From: Aneurinibacillus thermoaerophilus
Lineage (GTDB): Bacteria > Bacillota > Bacilli > Aneurinibacillales > Aneurinibacillaceae
Assembly: GCF_900099925.1 (NCBI RefSeq)
Contig: NZ_FNDE01000009.1
Span: 41,856 to 105,855 of the forward strand
Reading direction: 5' to 3'
DNA: 64,000 nt
Part shown: positions 26,864 through 36,071 of the stretch, piece by piece
How the letters are laid out: each line of letters opens with the position of its first letter
Position numbering within the stretch: position 1 is the stretch's first letter
Made by a program: the position numbers and the translations under genes
Notes under the pieces: model-generated
Databases searched by the model: none
The model's input: only the letters and a program-made list of their open reading frames with translations
Told to the model about the DNA's origin: nothing

Positions 26864-26890
26864 TTAGCACTCAGATAGTTCGAGTGCTAA
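26864..26890. promoter_or_regulatory. CIRCE operator
   Basis: A perfect CIRCE inverted repeat, TTAGCACTC (26864-26872), 9-nt spacer, GAGTGCTAA (26882-26890). It lies between the hrcA promoter and its ribosome site (GGGAGG), in the 5' leader. HrcA binding here represses the whole hrcA-chaperonin-grpE-dnaK unit. Confidence 0.97.
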
Positions 26891-26903
26891 AAAGCTTACT
26901 TCA

Positions 26904-26933
26904 AACATACCAAAGGATATCAAACTTTGTCAA
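26904..26933 (-). promoter_or_regulatory. SigA-type promoter of the hrcA operon
   Basis: On the minus strand, TTGACA (26933-26928) and TATGTT (26909-26904) are 18 nt apart, with CIRCE starting 13 nt further on. The -35 box lies in the last codons of hemW, so the heat-shock promoter is partly embedded in the upstream gene. Confidence 0.7.
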
Positions 26934-28077
26934 CCAGCCCCAGGAATCTGGCAAACACCTCGTTTCCAAGCGGAATGCCGCGCTTTGTCAGCCGCAGCAT
27001 CTCACCGTTCCATTCCACCAGTCCAAGTTCGATCAATTCTTTAATTACAGAGCCAAACTGTTCCTCCAGCGTCGTACCGTACCGTTTTTGAAACTCGGAC
27101 GCCGATACTCCCCGCATCATACGCAACCCCATAATCATATGATCTTCCATCGCTTCCGTCCGGCTTACCGCAAATTGCTCTACGCGCGGCAATCCTTTTT
27201 CACCTGCAAGCTGTATATACTGTTTCAACGGTCCGGCGTTGACATGCCGTTCACCGTTTATGTAGCCGTGTGCTCCAGCTCCTATGCCATAATAATATTC
27301 ATTGTGCCAGTATGTCATATTATGGCGACTCTCCCAGCCTGGACGAGCAAAATTGCTGATTTCATACTGAAGCAAGCCGTGCCTCGCCATCTCTTCCATG
27401 AGCAATTCATACATTGCTACTTCCTCTTCCTCGGTCGGAAGCGGCAATTGATCTTTTTCATACAGCGTATGAAAAAGCGTGTTCTCTTCCACCTTTAAGC
27501 TATAAGAGGAGAAATGGGGCAGATCAAGGGCAAATGCTTGATCCAGCGTATCTCGAAACTGTTCCACAGTCTGATCAGGCAGACCGAAAATCAGGTCAAT
27601 GGAAAGGTTTTGAAACCCGGCTGCTTTTGCATTTGCAATACTCCGCAACACCTGTTCACTATCATGAATCCTGCCAATACGCTTGAGCAATTCGTCATCA
27701 AACGATTGAACACCAAAGCTAATGCGGTTTACACCGCCATGCCTCATGACGATTAGCTTTTCCATATCCGTCGTTCCAGGGTTCGCTTCCATCGTGAATT
27801 CAAGATCAGCGCTCCGCTTTGGGAAATAACGCGCCACTATTTCAAGAAAATATTCCATCTGCTTCGTGTCAAGAAACGTAGGAGTTCCCCCGCCGACAAA
27901 AATCGTTTTGATTTCGCCCGGCGGAAACTGACGCACAGTTTCTTTCATCTCTTTTTCAAGCGCATATAAATACTCCCAAATTAATTGCGGGTTCTTAGTT
28001 ACATACGAATTAAAATCACAATAGTAGCACTTATTTGTACAAAACGGAATATGAATATAAACGGCCTTCGTTTGCAT
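26920..28077 (-). CDS. hemW: Radical SAM heme chaperone HemW (CPO-like)
   Basis: 385 aa radical-SAM protein related to coproporphyrinogen dehydrogenase but, in Bacillales, thought to be a heme-delivery protein. Seen: YIHIPFCTNKCYYCDFNSYV with the CxxxCxxC cluster at about residues 14-21, TIFVGGGTPTFL, GVQSFDDELLKRIGR, SIDLIFGLPDQT and the C-terminal HemN region (HMIMGLRMMRGV). Its TGA at 26920-26922 sits next to the hrcA promoter. The gap to lepA is about 105 bp and contains the lepA terminator hairpin. Confidence 0.93.
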   Translation of the reverse strand: MQTKAVYIHIPFCTNKCYYCDFNSYVTKNPQLIWEYLYALEKEMKETVRQFPPGEIKTIFVGGGTPTFLDTKQMEYFLEIVARYFPKRSADLEFTMEANPGTTDMEKLIVMRHGGVNRISFGVQSFDDELLKRIGRIHDSEQVLRSIANAKAAGFQNLSIDLIFGLPDQTVEQFRDTLDQAFALDLPHFSSYSLKVEENTLFHTLYEKDQLPLPTEEEEVAMYELLMEEMARHGLLQYEISNFARPGWESRHNMTYWHNEYYYGIGAGAHGYINGERHVNAGPLKQYIQLAGEKGLPRVEQFAVSRTEAMEDHMIMGLRMMRGVSASEFQKRYGTTLEEQFGSVIKELIELGLVEWNGEMLRLTKRGIPLGNEVFARFLGLVDKV

Positions 28078-28114
28078 TCTGCCGCACTACCTTTCTATCA
28101 TAATTAACTATAGC

Positions 28115-28164
28115 AAAGGAGCGGGGAGCAAAAAGGCTCTTTTCCTTTTTACCCTCCGCTCCTT
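28115..28164 (-). terminator. Terminator-like hairpin downstream of lepA
   Basis: AAAGGAGCGGGGAG pairs with CCCTCCGCTCCTT across a 23-nt loop, immediately after the lepA stop region on the minus strand. The U-tract is short, so termination may be partial. Confidence 0.6.
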
Positions 28165-28183
28165 GTATATGGCCTGTTTCTGA

Positions 28184-29998
28184 TTAATTACCGTCCATCT
28201 TAAGCACCGCCATGAACGCTTCCTGCGGTACTTCCACGCTTCCGATGGCTTTCATGCGCTTCTTGCCCTCTTTTTGCTTTTCCAGCAGTTTGCGTTTTCG
28301 GGAAACGTCCCCGCCGTAACATTTTGCAAGCACATTTTTGCGCATCGCCTTGATCGTTTCGCGCGCAATAATTTTGTGCCCGATAGCCGCCTGAACCGGT
28401 ACCTCGAACATCTGACGCGGAATCAGCTCTTTCAGCTTCTCGCACAACACGCGGCCACGCTGGTACGCACTGTCGCGGTGCACGATAACAGACAGGGCGT
28501 CCACCACTTCACCGTTAAGCAGGATGTCCATTTTGACAAGCTTTGACTTCTTATAGCCAGACAATTCATAGTCAAATGAAGCGTATCCTTTTGTGCTGGA
28601 CTTTAGCTGATCAAAAAACTCAAATACAATTTCAGCGAGCGGCATCTCATACACGAGTTGCACGCGCGTCTCATCAATATATTGCATATCAACGAATTCG
28701 CCGCGTTTGCGCTGGCACAAATCCATGATGGCACCCACATAATCTTTCGGCACCATAACCGTTGCTTTTACATACGGCTCTTCAATGAAATCGATTTTCT
28801 GCTGCTCCGGCATATGGGACGGATTTTCAATCGCAATCTTCTGTCCATCCGTTTTCGTCACATGATAAACAACGCTGGGCGCGGTCGTAATAATCGGGAT
28901 ATCGAACTCGCGCTCGATTCTCTCCTGAATGATTTCCATATGCAGCATGCCAAGAAAACCGCAGCGGAAGCCGAATCCGAGCGCCTGTGACGTTTCCGGC
29001 TCAAACTGCAACGATGCATCGTTTAGTTGCAGTTTTTCGAGCGCTTCGCGCAAGTCATTATAATCGGCACTATCCACAGGATATATGCCGCTGAACACCA
29101 TTGGGTTTACTTTACGGTAACCCGGCAGCGGCTCATCCGCCGGGGTGTCCGCCAGCGTAATCGTATCCCCGACACGCGTGTCGCGTACGCTCTTGATACT
29201 CGCCGCAATAAACCCTACATCGCCTACGGTCAGTTCGTCAACCTGTTTCGGGAACGGCGCATGCGTGCCGACTTCCGTCACTTCGAACACTTTGCCAGTC
29301 GCCATCATTTTGATTTTGGAACCTTTTTTCACCGTACCATCCACAACCCGCACGAAAGCGATAACCCCGCGGTACGGATCGTACACCGAGTCGAAAATGA
29401 GCGCTTTTAAAGGGGCGTCCGGATCGCCGCTCGGCGCAGGCACTTTCGCCACGATTTGTTCCAAAATTTCTTCGATTCCAATGCCTGCTTTTGCCGACGC
29501 GAGCACCGCTTCACTCGCATCAAGACCAATGACATCTTCAATCTCCTGCTTCACCCGATCCGGTTCCGCGCTGGGCAAATCAATCTTGTTAATAACCGGA
29601 AGGATTTCTAGATCATTGTCAAGTGCAAGGTACACGTTCGCCAGCGTCTGCGCCTCAATGCCCTGGGCGGCGTCCACGACGAGCAGCGCGCCTTCGCAGG
29701 CTGCCAGACTACGTGATACTTCGTACGTGAAATCGACGTGCCCCGGCGTATCAATCAGGTGAAGAATATATTCTTCTCCATTTTTCGCTTTATATTTCAA
29801 TTGTACGGCATTCAGTTTAATCGTAATGCCGCGCTCCTTTTCCAATTCCATTTGATCCAGGAACTGATCTTCTCGCTCCCGCTCGCTTAGCGCCCCGGTA
29901 AATTCAAGAATACGGTCAGCCAAGGTTGATTTACCGTGGTCAATGTGGGCGATAATGGAAAAATTCCGGATTTTTTGCTGTCTTTGTCTGCGATCCAT
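28184..29998 (-). CDS. lepA: Elongation factor 4 (LepA) GTPase
   Basis: 604 aa translational GTPase that back-translocates or remodels ribosomes. G domain: [20 protein letters not shown] (P-loop), [29 protein letters not shown]. Downstream are the EF-G-like domains II, III and V and the LepA-specific C-terminal domain with RRGRF-type basic segment ([20 protein letters not shown]). The start at 29998 gives the family N-terminus ([20 protein letters not shown]) and has GGGAGGT 6 nt before it; the frame runs further upstream without support. In B. subtilis lepA also precedes hemW and hrcA. Confidence 0.97.
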   Translation of the reverse strand: MDRRQRQQKIRNFSIIAHIDHGKSTLADRILEFTGALSEREREDQFLDQMELEKERGITIKLNAVQLKYKAKNGEEYILHLIDTPGHVDFTYEVSRSLAACEGALLVVDAAQGIEAQTLANVYLALDNDLEILPVINKIDLPSAEPDRVKQEIEDVIGLDASEAVLASAKAGIGIEEILEQIVAKVPAPSGDPDAPLKALIFDSVYDPYRGVIAFVRVVDGTVKKGSKIKMMATGKVFEVTEVGTHAPFPKQVDELTVGDVGFIAASIKSVRDTRVGDTITLADTPADEPLPGYRKVNPMVFSGIYPVDSADYNDLREALEKLQLNDASLQFEPETSQALGFGFRCGFLGMLHMEIIQERIEREFDIPIITTAPSVVYHVTKTDGQKIAIENPSHMPEQQKIDFIEEPYVKATVMVPKDYVGAIMDLCQRKRGEFVDMQYIDETRVQLVYEMPLAEIVFEFFDQLKSSTKGYASFDYELSGYKKSKLVKMDILLNGEVVDALSVIVHRDSAYQRGRVLCEKLKELIPRQMFEVPVQAAIGHKIIARETIKAMRKNVLAKCYGGDVSRKRKLLEKQKEGKKRMKAIGSVEVPQEAFMAVLKMDGN

Positions 29999-30065
29999 AC
30001 GATACCTCCCACGAGGAAAAAATGCACTAAGTACTATTATATCAGGTGCTGAATAGAACAGCAAT

Positions 30066-31178
30066 TCAAATCTCAAGCTTGGTCAGCGCTTTCGGAAAAG
30101 CAGTAAGCGTTTGGGCACCATCCGCCGCCACATACACATCGTCTTCAATTCGCACGCCGCCCACACCTGGGACATATATACCGGGTTCAATAGTAAAGAC
30201 CATGCCTTGTTCTATCAATTCTTCATTTGTTCCATGTACAGACGGGTATTCATGCACTTCCATGCCGAGCCCATGACCGACCCGATGCGTAAAATACGGC
30301 CCGTAACCGGCCGCATTGATTATATTACGAGCGGCTTTATCGACTTCAGCCAGAGGCCGTCCGACCCGTACCGCACGAAGCGCCGCTTCTTCGGCACGCA
30401 GAACCGTATCATATATCTTCTCCATTTCCGCACTCGGCTCCCCTATAACAAATGTGCGGGTAATATCGGAACAGTATCCGTCTTTCAATACGCCAAGGTC
30501 AAACAGCAAAAATCCGCCTTCCTGCACGATCGTCTTTCCCGGAACACCATGCGGTAACGCTGAATTCGCCCCTGCCAACACCATCGTGTCAAATGCAGGC
30601 GCATCCGCGCCTTTCTGTTTCATAATGTATTCCAGTTCAGCAACAAGCTCAAGTTCCGTTATGCCTGCTTTGACGCGTGTTAATCCCTCCGCAAGCACAT
30701 CTTCAACAAGCTGTACTGCTGCGCGGATGCGCTCAACTTCTTCCTGCGTTTTTTTGTTCCGCATCTTTGCAATGATATGGCCCGCATCAAGCATCTGCAA
30801 ACCAGGAGACACAGCCATCAAACGTTCAGCTTGACTCAGCCTCATATATTTCTTTTCAACCGCCATCCGCCGAACGGCTCCCTTCATATTTTGTTTTACC
30901 AAAGCGAATGGCTCATCCGTATCCCGTACGCCGATAATTTCTCCCTCGATTGCACCTGTTGCGCTCAACGCGTTTTCGGCTTTTTCAAGTTCAAGTAAAG
31001 GCACGAATAATACTGCTTTATCTTCCTGCAACAAAAGAGCCATAAAACGTTCGTGTGGATCACAAACAAAGCCGGTTAGATACGCTACGGACAAAGGCGA
31101 TGTAAGCAATGCCGCATCCGCGCCCCGACCTTCCAACTCCTTACGCAATCTATCGATTCTTGTTCCGTACACGTCCAT
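30066..31178 (-). CDS. M24-family Xaa-Pro aminopeptidase-like protein
   Basis: 371 aa. N-terminal creatinase-like domain (1-135), then the pita-bread metallopeptidase domain with all metal ligands visible: [20 protein letters not shown] (two Asp), [16 protein letters not shown] (His), [11 protein letters not shown] (Glu) and [10 protein letters not shown] (Glu). It probably removes the N-terminal residue before proline in peptides. ATG 31178 is chosen for GGGGGAAGG just upstream and the domain boundary. It lies 67 bp upstream of lepA, beyond the yqxA terminator. It could be an uncharacterised dipeptidase (YqhT/YkvY type). Confidence 0.88.
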   Translation of the reverse strand: MDVYGTRIDRLRKELEGRGADAALLTSPLSVAYLTGFVCDPHERFMALLLQEDKAVLFVPLLELEKAENALSATGAIEGEIIGVRDTDEPFALVKQNMKGAVRRMAVEKKYMRLSQAERLMAVSPGLQMLDAGHIIAKMRNKKTQEEVERIRAAVQLVEDVLAEGLTRVKAGITELELVAELEYIMKQKGADAPAFDTMVLAGANSALPHGVPGKTIVQEGGFLLFDLGVLKDGYCSDITRTFVIGEPSAEMEKIYDTVLRAEEAALRAVRVGRPLAEVDKAARNIINAAGYGPYFTHRVGHGLGMEVHEYPSVHGTNEELIEQGMVFTIEPGIYVPGVGGVRIEDDVYVAADGAQTLTAFPKALTKLEI

Positions 31179-31302
31179 TGGCCTTCCCCCTGCCTTAAGT
31201 AAAGTTCCTCCTCCATGCAATCTTATCATATTCCGTACGCTTCCTCTTCCTCCCTTCCAATCCAGGTAAGAAAAACTTGCTGTTTTATACGCACTACAAT
31301 GT

Positions 31303-31332
31303 AAAAAAGCAACCGCTCCAGCGATTGCTTCC
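31303..31332 (-). terminator. Terminator downstream of yqxA
   Basis: AAGCAACCGCT / AGCGATTGCTT stem with a two-base loop, followed on the minus strand by six U. It closes the gpr-spoIIP-yqxA group. Confidence 0.82.
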
Positions 31333-31333
31333 T

Positions 31334-31651
31334 TTACAGCTTATCCATAATCCACTCCATCATATTGCGCGTTATTGCAACCACCCAATTACGCATTTTG
31401 TTTCCCAACTGGCTTACCCAGTTCTCGCCTGTCGCTTTGACATCTGAAAACGATTGCTCGGAAATTATCTGCTTCCCCAAAACTTCAACTTCAAAACGCC
31501 CGTCCTCCACTTTTTTAACATAAAATCCTTTCAACGGTTGGTCAGAGGCGCCTTCAATACGCTGGATACCTTTCTCCGCCAGATTGATGCCGCATAGAAC
31601 CCCTGCGAACAAAACACCGACAAGCAAAAAGAATTTGGCGGCCAGCTTCAC
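31334..31651 (-). CDS. yqxA: YqxA-like membrane protein (DUF3679)
   Basis: 105 aa with one N-terminal membrane helix (about 6-25, FFLLVGVLFAGVLCGINLA) and a mainly extracytoplasmic remainder. Its place directly after spoIIP matches B. subtilis yqxA. The likely start is GTG 31651, which has AGGAGG 7 nt upstream; the frame is open further into spoIIP without a ribosome site. The function is unknown; the position suggests a sporulation role. Confidence 0.75.
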   Translation of the reverse strand: MKLAAKFFLLVGVLFAGVLCGINLAEKGIQRIEGASDQPLKGFYVKKVEDGRFEVEVLGKQIISEQSFSDVKATGENWVSQLGNKMRNWVVAITRNMMEWIMDKL

Positions 31652-31665
31652 CGTGCTCCCTCCTG

Positions 31666-32847
31666 TCAGGACTGTTTCGGCTTCTTTTTCGCATTGACTT
31701 TCTCCGCTTCCCAATATATTTCAGCAATCGCATCCCCTAACGCGTCAGCCGTGCGGTAACATTCCTCTAAGGTATTGTCCACACCACCTACTTCGATCAG
31801 GATAGCATTGGGAGAAACGGACTGGTTATATTCACCATTCCCACCTTTTTTGCCAAATATACCTTTAGAGAGACCAGGATATTTCTTTTCGACCGCATTG
31901 TGTATCTTAAGGGCGAATTGCTGATTTTTCTCCCAGTTTTTGTTACGCATACCGATGACAAAATGAAGTTGTGCATACGTTTTTCCATTAATTTTTACCG
32001 TTGTTGAATCACGGCGCAGCGAATCCCTGTGAATGTCGATAAAATAATTCAAGCTTCTGTTTTCGGTCATCACCTCCTTGACCGTTTTTAACGATTCCGC
32101 ATAAGAAAGCGCGTACGAAGCATGACGATCAATCAAACGACCTGTAAAATCCGTCTTCCCTACAGAAGAGCCGATCCCGTTTTTTTCAAGCGACTGTGCC
32201 AAGCGCTTGCTTATGAGGGTAACATTCACTTTTGAATCCATCGCCAAATTCGGATCGTTTTGCTTGCGCGCTTTCGGCACCGCGTGTACCCATGATTCCC
32301 TGTTATGCGTGTTATAAATGAAAAAAACTTTTTGGCCGTTGGTAGACAGCGGCTCCCCATTTGGCGGTGCTTCTTTTTCCGAAGTCGCTTCTCTCACCTC
32401 ACCCGGTGCATCCTTCAGCGCTTCTGGCGGCGGCGAAGATTCAAACGGCAACTCGCTCAATGCTAATTCCTTTCCCGAGACCAGTACTTCCGTATCATAT
32501 AAGCTAAAGCCCGGCAACTCGTTTCCGAGAAAGCTGCGCGGATCTTTCAAATTAATACTTGTTACAAGCCGAAATGCAAGGGAAGATACATCAATATTTT
32601 CTCCATGTTTCGCCATCGTCTTGAAATAAGGAATTTCGTAGCCCATCGTATGAAGAAGCACACTGTTCGACATCGCTACCGTCATTTTTCCGATATGTTG
32701 CGAAGAAAGCCGTCTATCCGCCTGCGAGACGAACAAAATACCCATGAATATAAAAATAACCGCCGTTCCCAGCGAAAGGATAACAAAACTTCTCTGCATG
32801 CCTGCCCCGTACAAATTCACGACAAAACCGCGATATCTTCTGTACAT
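31666..32847 (-). CDS. spoIIP: Stage II sporulation protein P
   Basis: 393 aa cell-wall hydrolase (amidase and endopeptidase) that, with SpoIID and SpoIIM, degrades septal peptidoglycan during engulfment. One N-terminal membrane helix (about 17-38), a variable linker with Ser/Pro/Glu runs (140-190), then the SpoIIP catalytic domain (200-385) with FFIYNTHNRESWVHA, FIDIHRDSLRRDS and AILIEVGGVDNTLEECYRTA. ATG 32847 follows AAAGGAG; longer starts into the gpr terminator are rejected. It is mother-cell expressed in B. subtilis (SigE); I did not find a clear SigE promoter here. Confidence 0.93.
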   Translation of the reverse strand: MYRRYRGFVVNLYGAGMQRSFVILSLGTAVIFIFMGILFVSQADRRLSSQHIGKMTVAMSNSVLLHTMGYEIPYFKTMAKHGENIDVSSLAFRLVTSINLKDPRSFLGNELPGFSLYDTEVLVSGKELALSELPFESSPPPEALKDAPGEVREATSEKEAPPNGEPLSTNGQKVFFIYNTHNRESWVHAVPKARKQNDPNLAMDSKVNVTLISKRLAQSLEKNGIGSSVGKTDFTGRLIDRHASYALSYAESLKTVKEVMTENRSLNYFIDIHRDSLRRDSTTVKINGKTYAQLHFVIGMRNKNWEKNQQFALKIHNAVEKKYPGLSKGIFGKKGGNGEYNQSVSPNAILIEVGGVDNTLEECYRTADALGDAIAEIYWEAEKVNAKKKPKQS

Positions 32848-32956
32848 GCCATACTCTCCTTTCCCGCTGTTCAAAGGTTGTCCATTGTCTTCATCGATTT
32901 CTCTACTAAATCTATGAATCGTGAGTCTTTTATAGAACAAAGAAAGACATAAAAAA

Positions 32957-33000
32957 TAAAGAAGTGAGAAAAAGGATATTTCTCCCAGTTTCTCACTTCT
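32957..33000 (-). terminator. Terminator between gpr and spoIIP
   Basis: A perfect 14-bp stem AAAGAAGTGAGAAA / TTTCTCACTTCTTT with a 16-nt loop; on the minus strand ATTTTTTATG follows. It separates the forespore protease gene from spoIIP. Confidence 0.8.
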
Positions 33001-33083
33001 TTGTCTATGGTCTATCCATTTTCGTATTTCGCCATTCCTGCTACGCGCCATGAAATAGGGTTGATGTATCAAGTCAATACACC

Positions 33084-34193
33084 TTAATGCGTGTATGCCG
33101 ACACATTGTCCATATCAATGGAACCGTGCAAAGCAGCATTAAGCCCGTTCGCAACAACGTTAGCGATATCTTCTACATAATCATCTATTTCTTTCGGGGT
33201 CACGATTAAATTGTGGCCGAGCGGGGCGAGTACTTCATGAATAAGCTGCCGCTTTTCATTTTCTTCCAGTCCGCCGATCATGCCAAGAATGGCTTGTTTC
33301 TCCTCCGCGTCCGGCATGTCCTCTTCTGTGTATCGCTTCACTTTGCCAGGAAACTGAAAGCCGCGCGGCAGCAGACGGCTGGACGGTTTCGGGTTTTTCG
33401 CTTCTTTCAGCTGACGCCCCAGATGACCCAAAATATACGAAATCGTATCATGAACGATGGTCACAGCGTCAACGACCGTAGGTACACCAACAGCGATAAC
33501 TGGAATGCCGAGCGTTTCTTTGGTTAGCGGTTTTCGCTTATTACCAACGCCTGAGCCCGGGCTGATACCTGTATCTGAAATCTGAATCGTGGTGTTTACT
33601 CTTTCAAGTGCGCGTGACGCAAGCGCATCAATTGCAATCACAAAATCAGGCTTTGTCTTTTCTACGACCCCATATACAATCTCGCTCGTTTCAATACCGG
33701 TAATCCCCAGAACGCCAGGCGAAATGGCGCTGACCGGCCGATACCCTTCTTCCACCTGTTCCGGCATCAATTCAAACAAATGACGAGTGACAAGAACATT
33801 TTCTACCACAAGCGGCCCGACTGCGTCCGGCGTCACGTTCCAGTTGCCAAGTCCTACGATCAAAGCACTGTCGTTCTCCTTAATCCCCGTCTCGCTCAGA
33901 AACGTATGAAACTCTTGCGCAAACCGTGTTGCCACTCTATCCTGAAGTTCGGAGTCTTGGCTTCGTAAACCGGGAACTTCAAGGGTAACGTACCGGCCCG
34001 GCATCTTTCCGATACGCTTCGCGCCTTCCATCGTTTCTACTACCATTTTCGAAACGGTAATTCCGCCTTCTTCTTCGCTGTGGAATCGGATGCCATTCAA
34101 CTCACCTGCTTGTTCTTGTTCCGCCATCTCCCGTGCTTCCAACGCCAGGTCAGTTCGTACACTATATATGCTTAAATCAAGATGTTTATCCAT
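33084..34193 (-). CDS. gpr: Germination protease GPR
   Basis: 369 aa aspartic-type protease that degrades small acid-soluble spore proteins at germination. It is made as a zymogen; the autoprocessing region is visible as [17 protein letters not shown] at about residues 8-24. Conserved segments include [37 protein letters not shown] and [18 protein letters not shown] 34193 lies behind GAGGTGAT; a GTG nine bases earlier is too close to it. It is adjacent to rpsT in divergent orientation, as in B. subtilis. Expression should be forespore specific. Confidence 0.96.
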   Translation of the reverse strand: MDKHLDLSIYSVRTDLALEAREMAEQEQAGELNGIRFHSEEEGGITVSKMVVETMEGAKRIGKMPGRYVTLEVPGLRSQDSELQDRVATRFAQEFHTFLSETGIKENDSALIVGLGNWNVTPDAVGPLVVENVLVTRHLFELMPEQVEEGYRPVSAISPGVLGITGIETSEIVYGVVEKTKPDFVIAIDALASRALERVNTTIQISDTGISPGSGVGNKRKPLTKETLGIPVIAVGVPTVVDAVTIVHDTISYILGHLGRQLKEAKNPKPSSRLLPRGFQFPGKVKRYTEEDMPDAEEKQAILGMIGGLEENEKRQLIHEVLAPLGHNLIVTPKEIDDYVEDIANVVANGLNAALHGSIDMDNVSAYTH

Positions 34194-34369
34194 GCATATC
34201 ACCTCGTTTCCATGCTTTCCCGTTCCCTTCTCCTTTATACTAAAGTTCTATCGAAAACCTGTACAAGACAAATGCGCCCGAGCGGCCCAGATGTTTTGCG
34301 AAGCCGTCCAAGGCGATACAAAGCAGGCATTTTTGCTACGTAAGCGGCAAAAGGAAAACAAAAACTTTC

Positions 34370-34398
34370 TTGCAAACGTTTGGCGTACATGATACAAT
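34370..34398 (+). promoter_or_regulatory. SigA-type promoter of rpsT
   Basis: TTGCAA (34370-34375), 17-nt spacer, TACAAT (34393-34398). The predicted transcript starts about 45 nt before the AGGAGGTGA ribosome site of rpsT. Confidence 0.6.
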
Positions 34399-34451
34399 TT
34401 CATTTGTTGACTTTATAATGACGTATCGGATGCACCAAGGAGGTGAATCTA

Positions 34452-34718
34452 ATGCCAAACATTAAATCTGCAATTAAGCGTACAAAACAGATTGAAAAGC
34501 GCCGTGCACACCGTGCCGCTCAAAAATCCGCTCTTCGCACCGCGATCAAAGGCGTGGAGGTTGCTATAGCAGCAGGCGATGTGGAAGCAGCTAAAACCGC
34601 GTTGCAAATCGCAAGCAAACGTTTGGATAAGGCTGTAACTAAAGGTCTCATCCATAAAAACGCGGCTGCCCGCAAGAAATCTCGTCTGGCGAAGAAGGTT
34701 AACGGTTTGTCCGCATAA
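34452..34718 (+). CDS. rpsT: 30S ribosomal protein S20
   Basis: 88 aa, very basic and helical, binding 16S rRNA in the 30S body. It begins [20 protein letters not shown] and ends with [14 protein letters not shown], matching the family in length and motifs. ATG 34452 has AAGGAGGTGA at the right distance. It is a single-gene unit between gpr and holA, with a strong terminator behind it. Confidence 0.98.
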   Translation: MPNIKSAIKRTKQIEKRRAHRAAQKSALRTAIKGVEVAIAAGDVEAAKTALQIASKRLDKAVTKGLIHKNAAARKKSRLAKKVNGLSA

Positions 34719-34751
34719 CCATATATGCATATATGAATGCATTCATATCAA

Positions 34752-34784
34752 GAAAAAGCGACCTGTATATAAGGTCGCTTTTTC
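34752..34784. terminator. Bidirectional terminator between rpsT and holA
   Basis: The stem AAAAAGCGACCT / AGGTCGCTTTTT carries an A-run on one side and a U-run on the other, so it serves both converging genes. Confidence 0.92.
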
Positions 34785-34795
34785 TGTTGCTGCGC

Positions 34796-35860
34796 TCAGG
34801 AAGCATGCATGATATCTTTCAATCCAAGAATAAAAAGCTCCAGCGCAAGCACTTTATCAATTTGCCCGGTTTTAATCCGGATATCTTCTTCAGCCAGTCT
34901 GTGCAAAATTTTTCTAAGCGCTTGTTCACTGAATGCCCGCGCCTGCTCAACGGCAAGTTTGGCGACATACGGATGAATCCCAAGCATAGCGGCCATTTGT
35001 TGTGGAGAATAGCCGCGCGACTTAAGCGTCTTTATCTGCAACAAAATCCTGAACTGCCGCGCCAGCAAAGCCAGGATTTTCAATGGTTCCCCTTCTCCTT
35101 TCGTTTCGCTGCTTCCAACATTTATCCGCTGCAAATCATAATATATTTGAACGGCATCCTCAATTTCGAGGCGTGCAACTTTATCAATTAAACGGAAAAT
35201 ATCATGTTCTAATTCCCGAGTCGCCAGCATTTCAACCGTCTGCTTGGTGATTTCTTCACCTTCGCCGACATACATTGCCATTTTCTCGACCTCTTTATCC
35301 AGTTGGCGCAATTGCGTGCCGCTCATCGCGATCAAAAGCTCCGCCGCAGCCACTTCCATGTGGACATGATACCGCTTGGCCTGCCGCACAACCCAATCCG
35401 CCAGTTCTGCTTCTTTTAACGGCGCACATTCAAGAACGATGCCGTTATGCTTCAATGCTTTTACCGCTTTTTTTCGCTCATCTAGCTTATCCTGTGCTAC
35501 TTCAAGAATCAGAACAGAATGTTCAGGCGGATGATTCGCGTATTGTACAAGCGCCTCCAAATCATGTTCTGGCGCACCGGACGGCAACTTCACCCCGGTT
35601 AAAAACAGCGCGTGCGAAGCCCGCACAACCCTTTTTTCACCCATAAAAGGAAACGTTTCCGCATCTTGGAGCGCAACCTGCACCGGAATTTCTCGCAAGT
35701 CGTACACGCTATAATTAAAATCGCGGCTCGCATCATCCAGCATCCGTTCTTCAATCAGCCTCACCAGCTCGTCCATCATATATTGCTCGCTTCCGTACAA
35801 TACATACACTGGCGCCACCTTTCCTTGCTTAATTTCCCGTATCACCTGCCGAATCTGCAT
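34796..35860 (-). CDS. holA: DNA polymerase III delta subunit
   Basis: 354 aa clamp-loader subunit that opens the beta clamp. It starts QIRQVIREIKQGKVAPVYVL and has the AAA-like fold with YGSEQYMMDELVRLIEERML and the middle SILILEVAQDKLDERKK-like segment, followed by helical domains (SGTQLRQLDKEVEKMAMYVG, LARQFRILLQIKTLKSRG). As usual for delta there is no Walker ATPase. Length is normal. Downstream converges on rpsT. Confidence 0.93.
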   Translation of the reverse strand: MQIRQVIREIKQGKVAPVYVLYGSEQYMMDELVRLIEERMLDDASRDFNYSVYDLREIPVQVALQDAETFPFMGEKRVVRASHALFLTGVKLPSGAPEHDLEALVQYANHPPEHSVLILEVAQDKLDERKKAVKALKHNGIVLECAPLKEAELADWVVRQAKRYHVHMEVAAAELLIAMSGTQLRQLDKEVEKMAMYVGEGEEITKQTVEMLATRELEHDIFRLIDKVARLEIEDAVQIYYDLQRINVGSSETKGEGEPLKILALLARQFRILLQIKTLKSRGYSPQQMAAMLGIHPYVAKLAVEQARAFSEQALRKILHRLAEEDIRIKTGQIDKVLALELFILGLKDIMHAS

Positions 35861-35920
35861 CTCTTGTCACCCCACTCTCCTCTCATCTATCGTATTATAT
35901 CAGGTTGAATGCGGACAAAT

Positions 35921-35951
35921 AAAAAAACCATGGCAAAACCACGTGCCATGG
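35921..35951 (-). terminator. Terminator downstream of the ECF/anti-sigma operon
   Basis: CCATGGC (35928-35934) and GCCATGG (35945-35951) form a stem; on the minus strand it is followed by seven U. About 120 nt separate it from the anti-sigma stop; in between is a second possible pairing (CGCTCG near 35982 with CGAGCG near 36017). Confidence 0.75.
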
Positions 35952-36071
35952 CCTATAGAAGGCTATGCGTATATGTAAACGCTCGAGAACCAAGCGGGCC
36001 CTTTTCCTGACCCCCGAGCGATAAGCACTGTCGCTTTTACTACATCATACGCAATAAACAAAAAAGCGTGC

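Noticed and set aside
28274..29762. Long plus-strand frames opposite lepA (up to 205 codons)
   Set aside because: Antisense shadows of the lepA codons; Ser/Thr/Arg-rich translations with no start signals.
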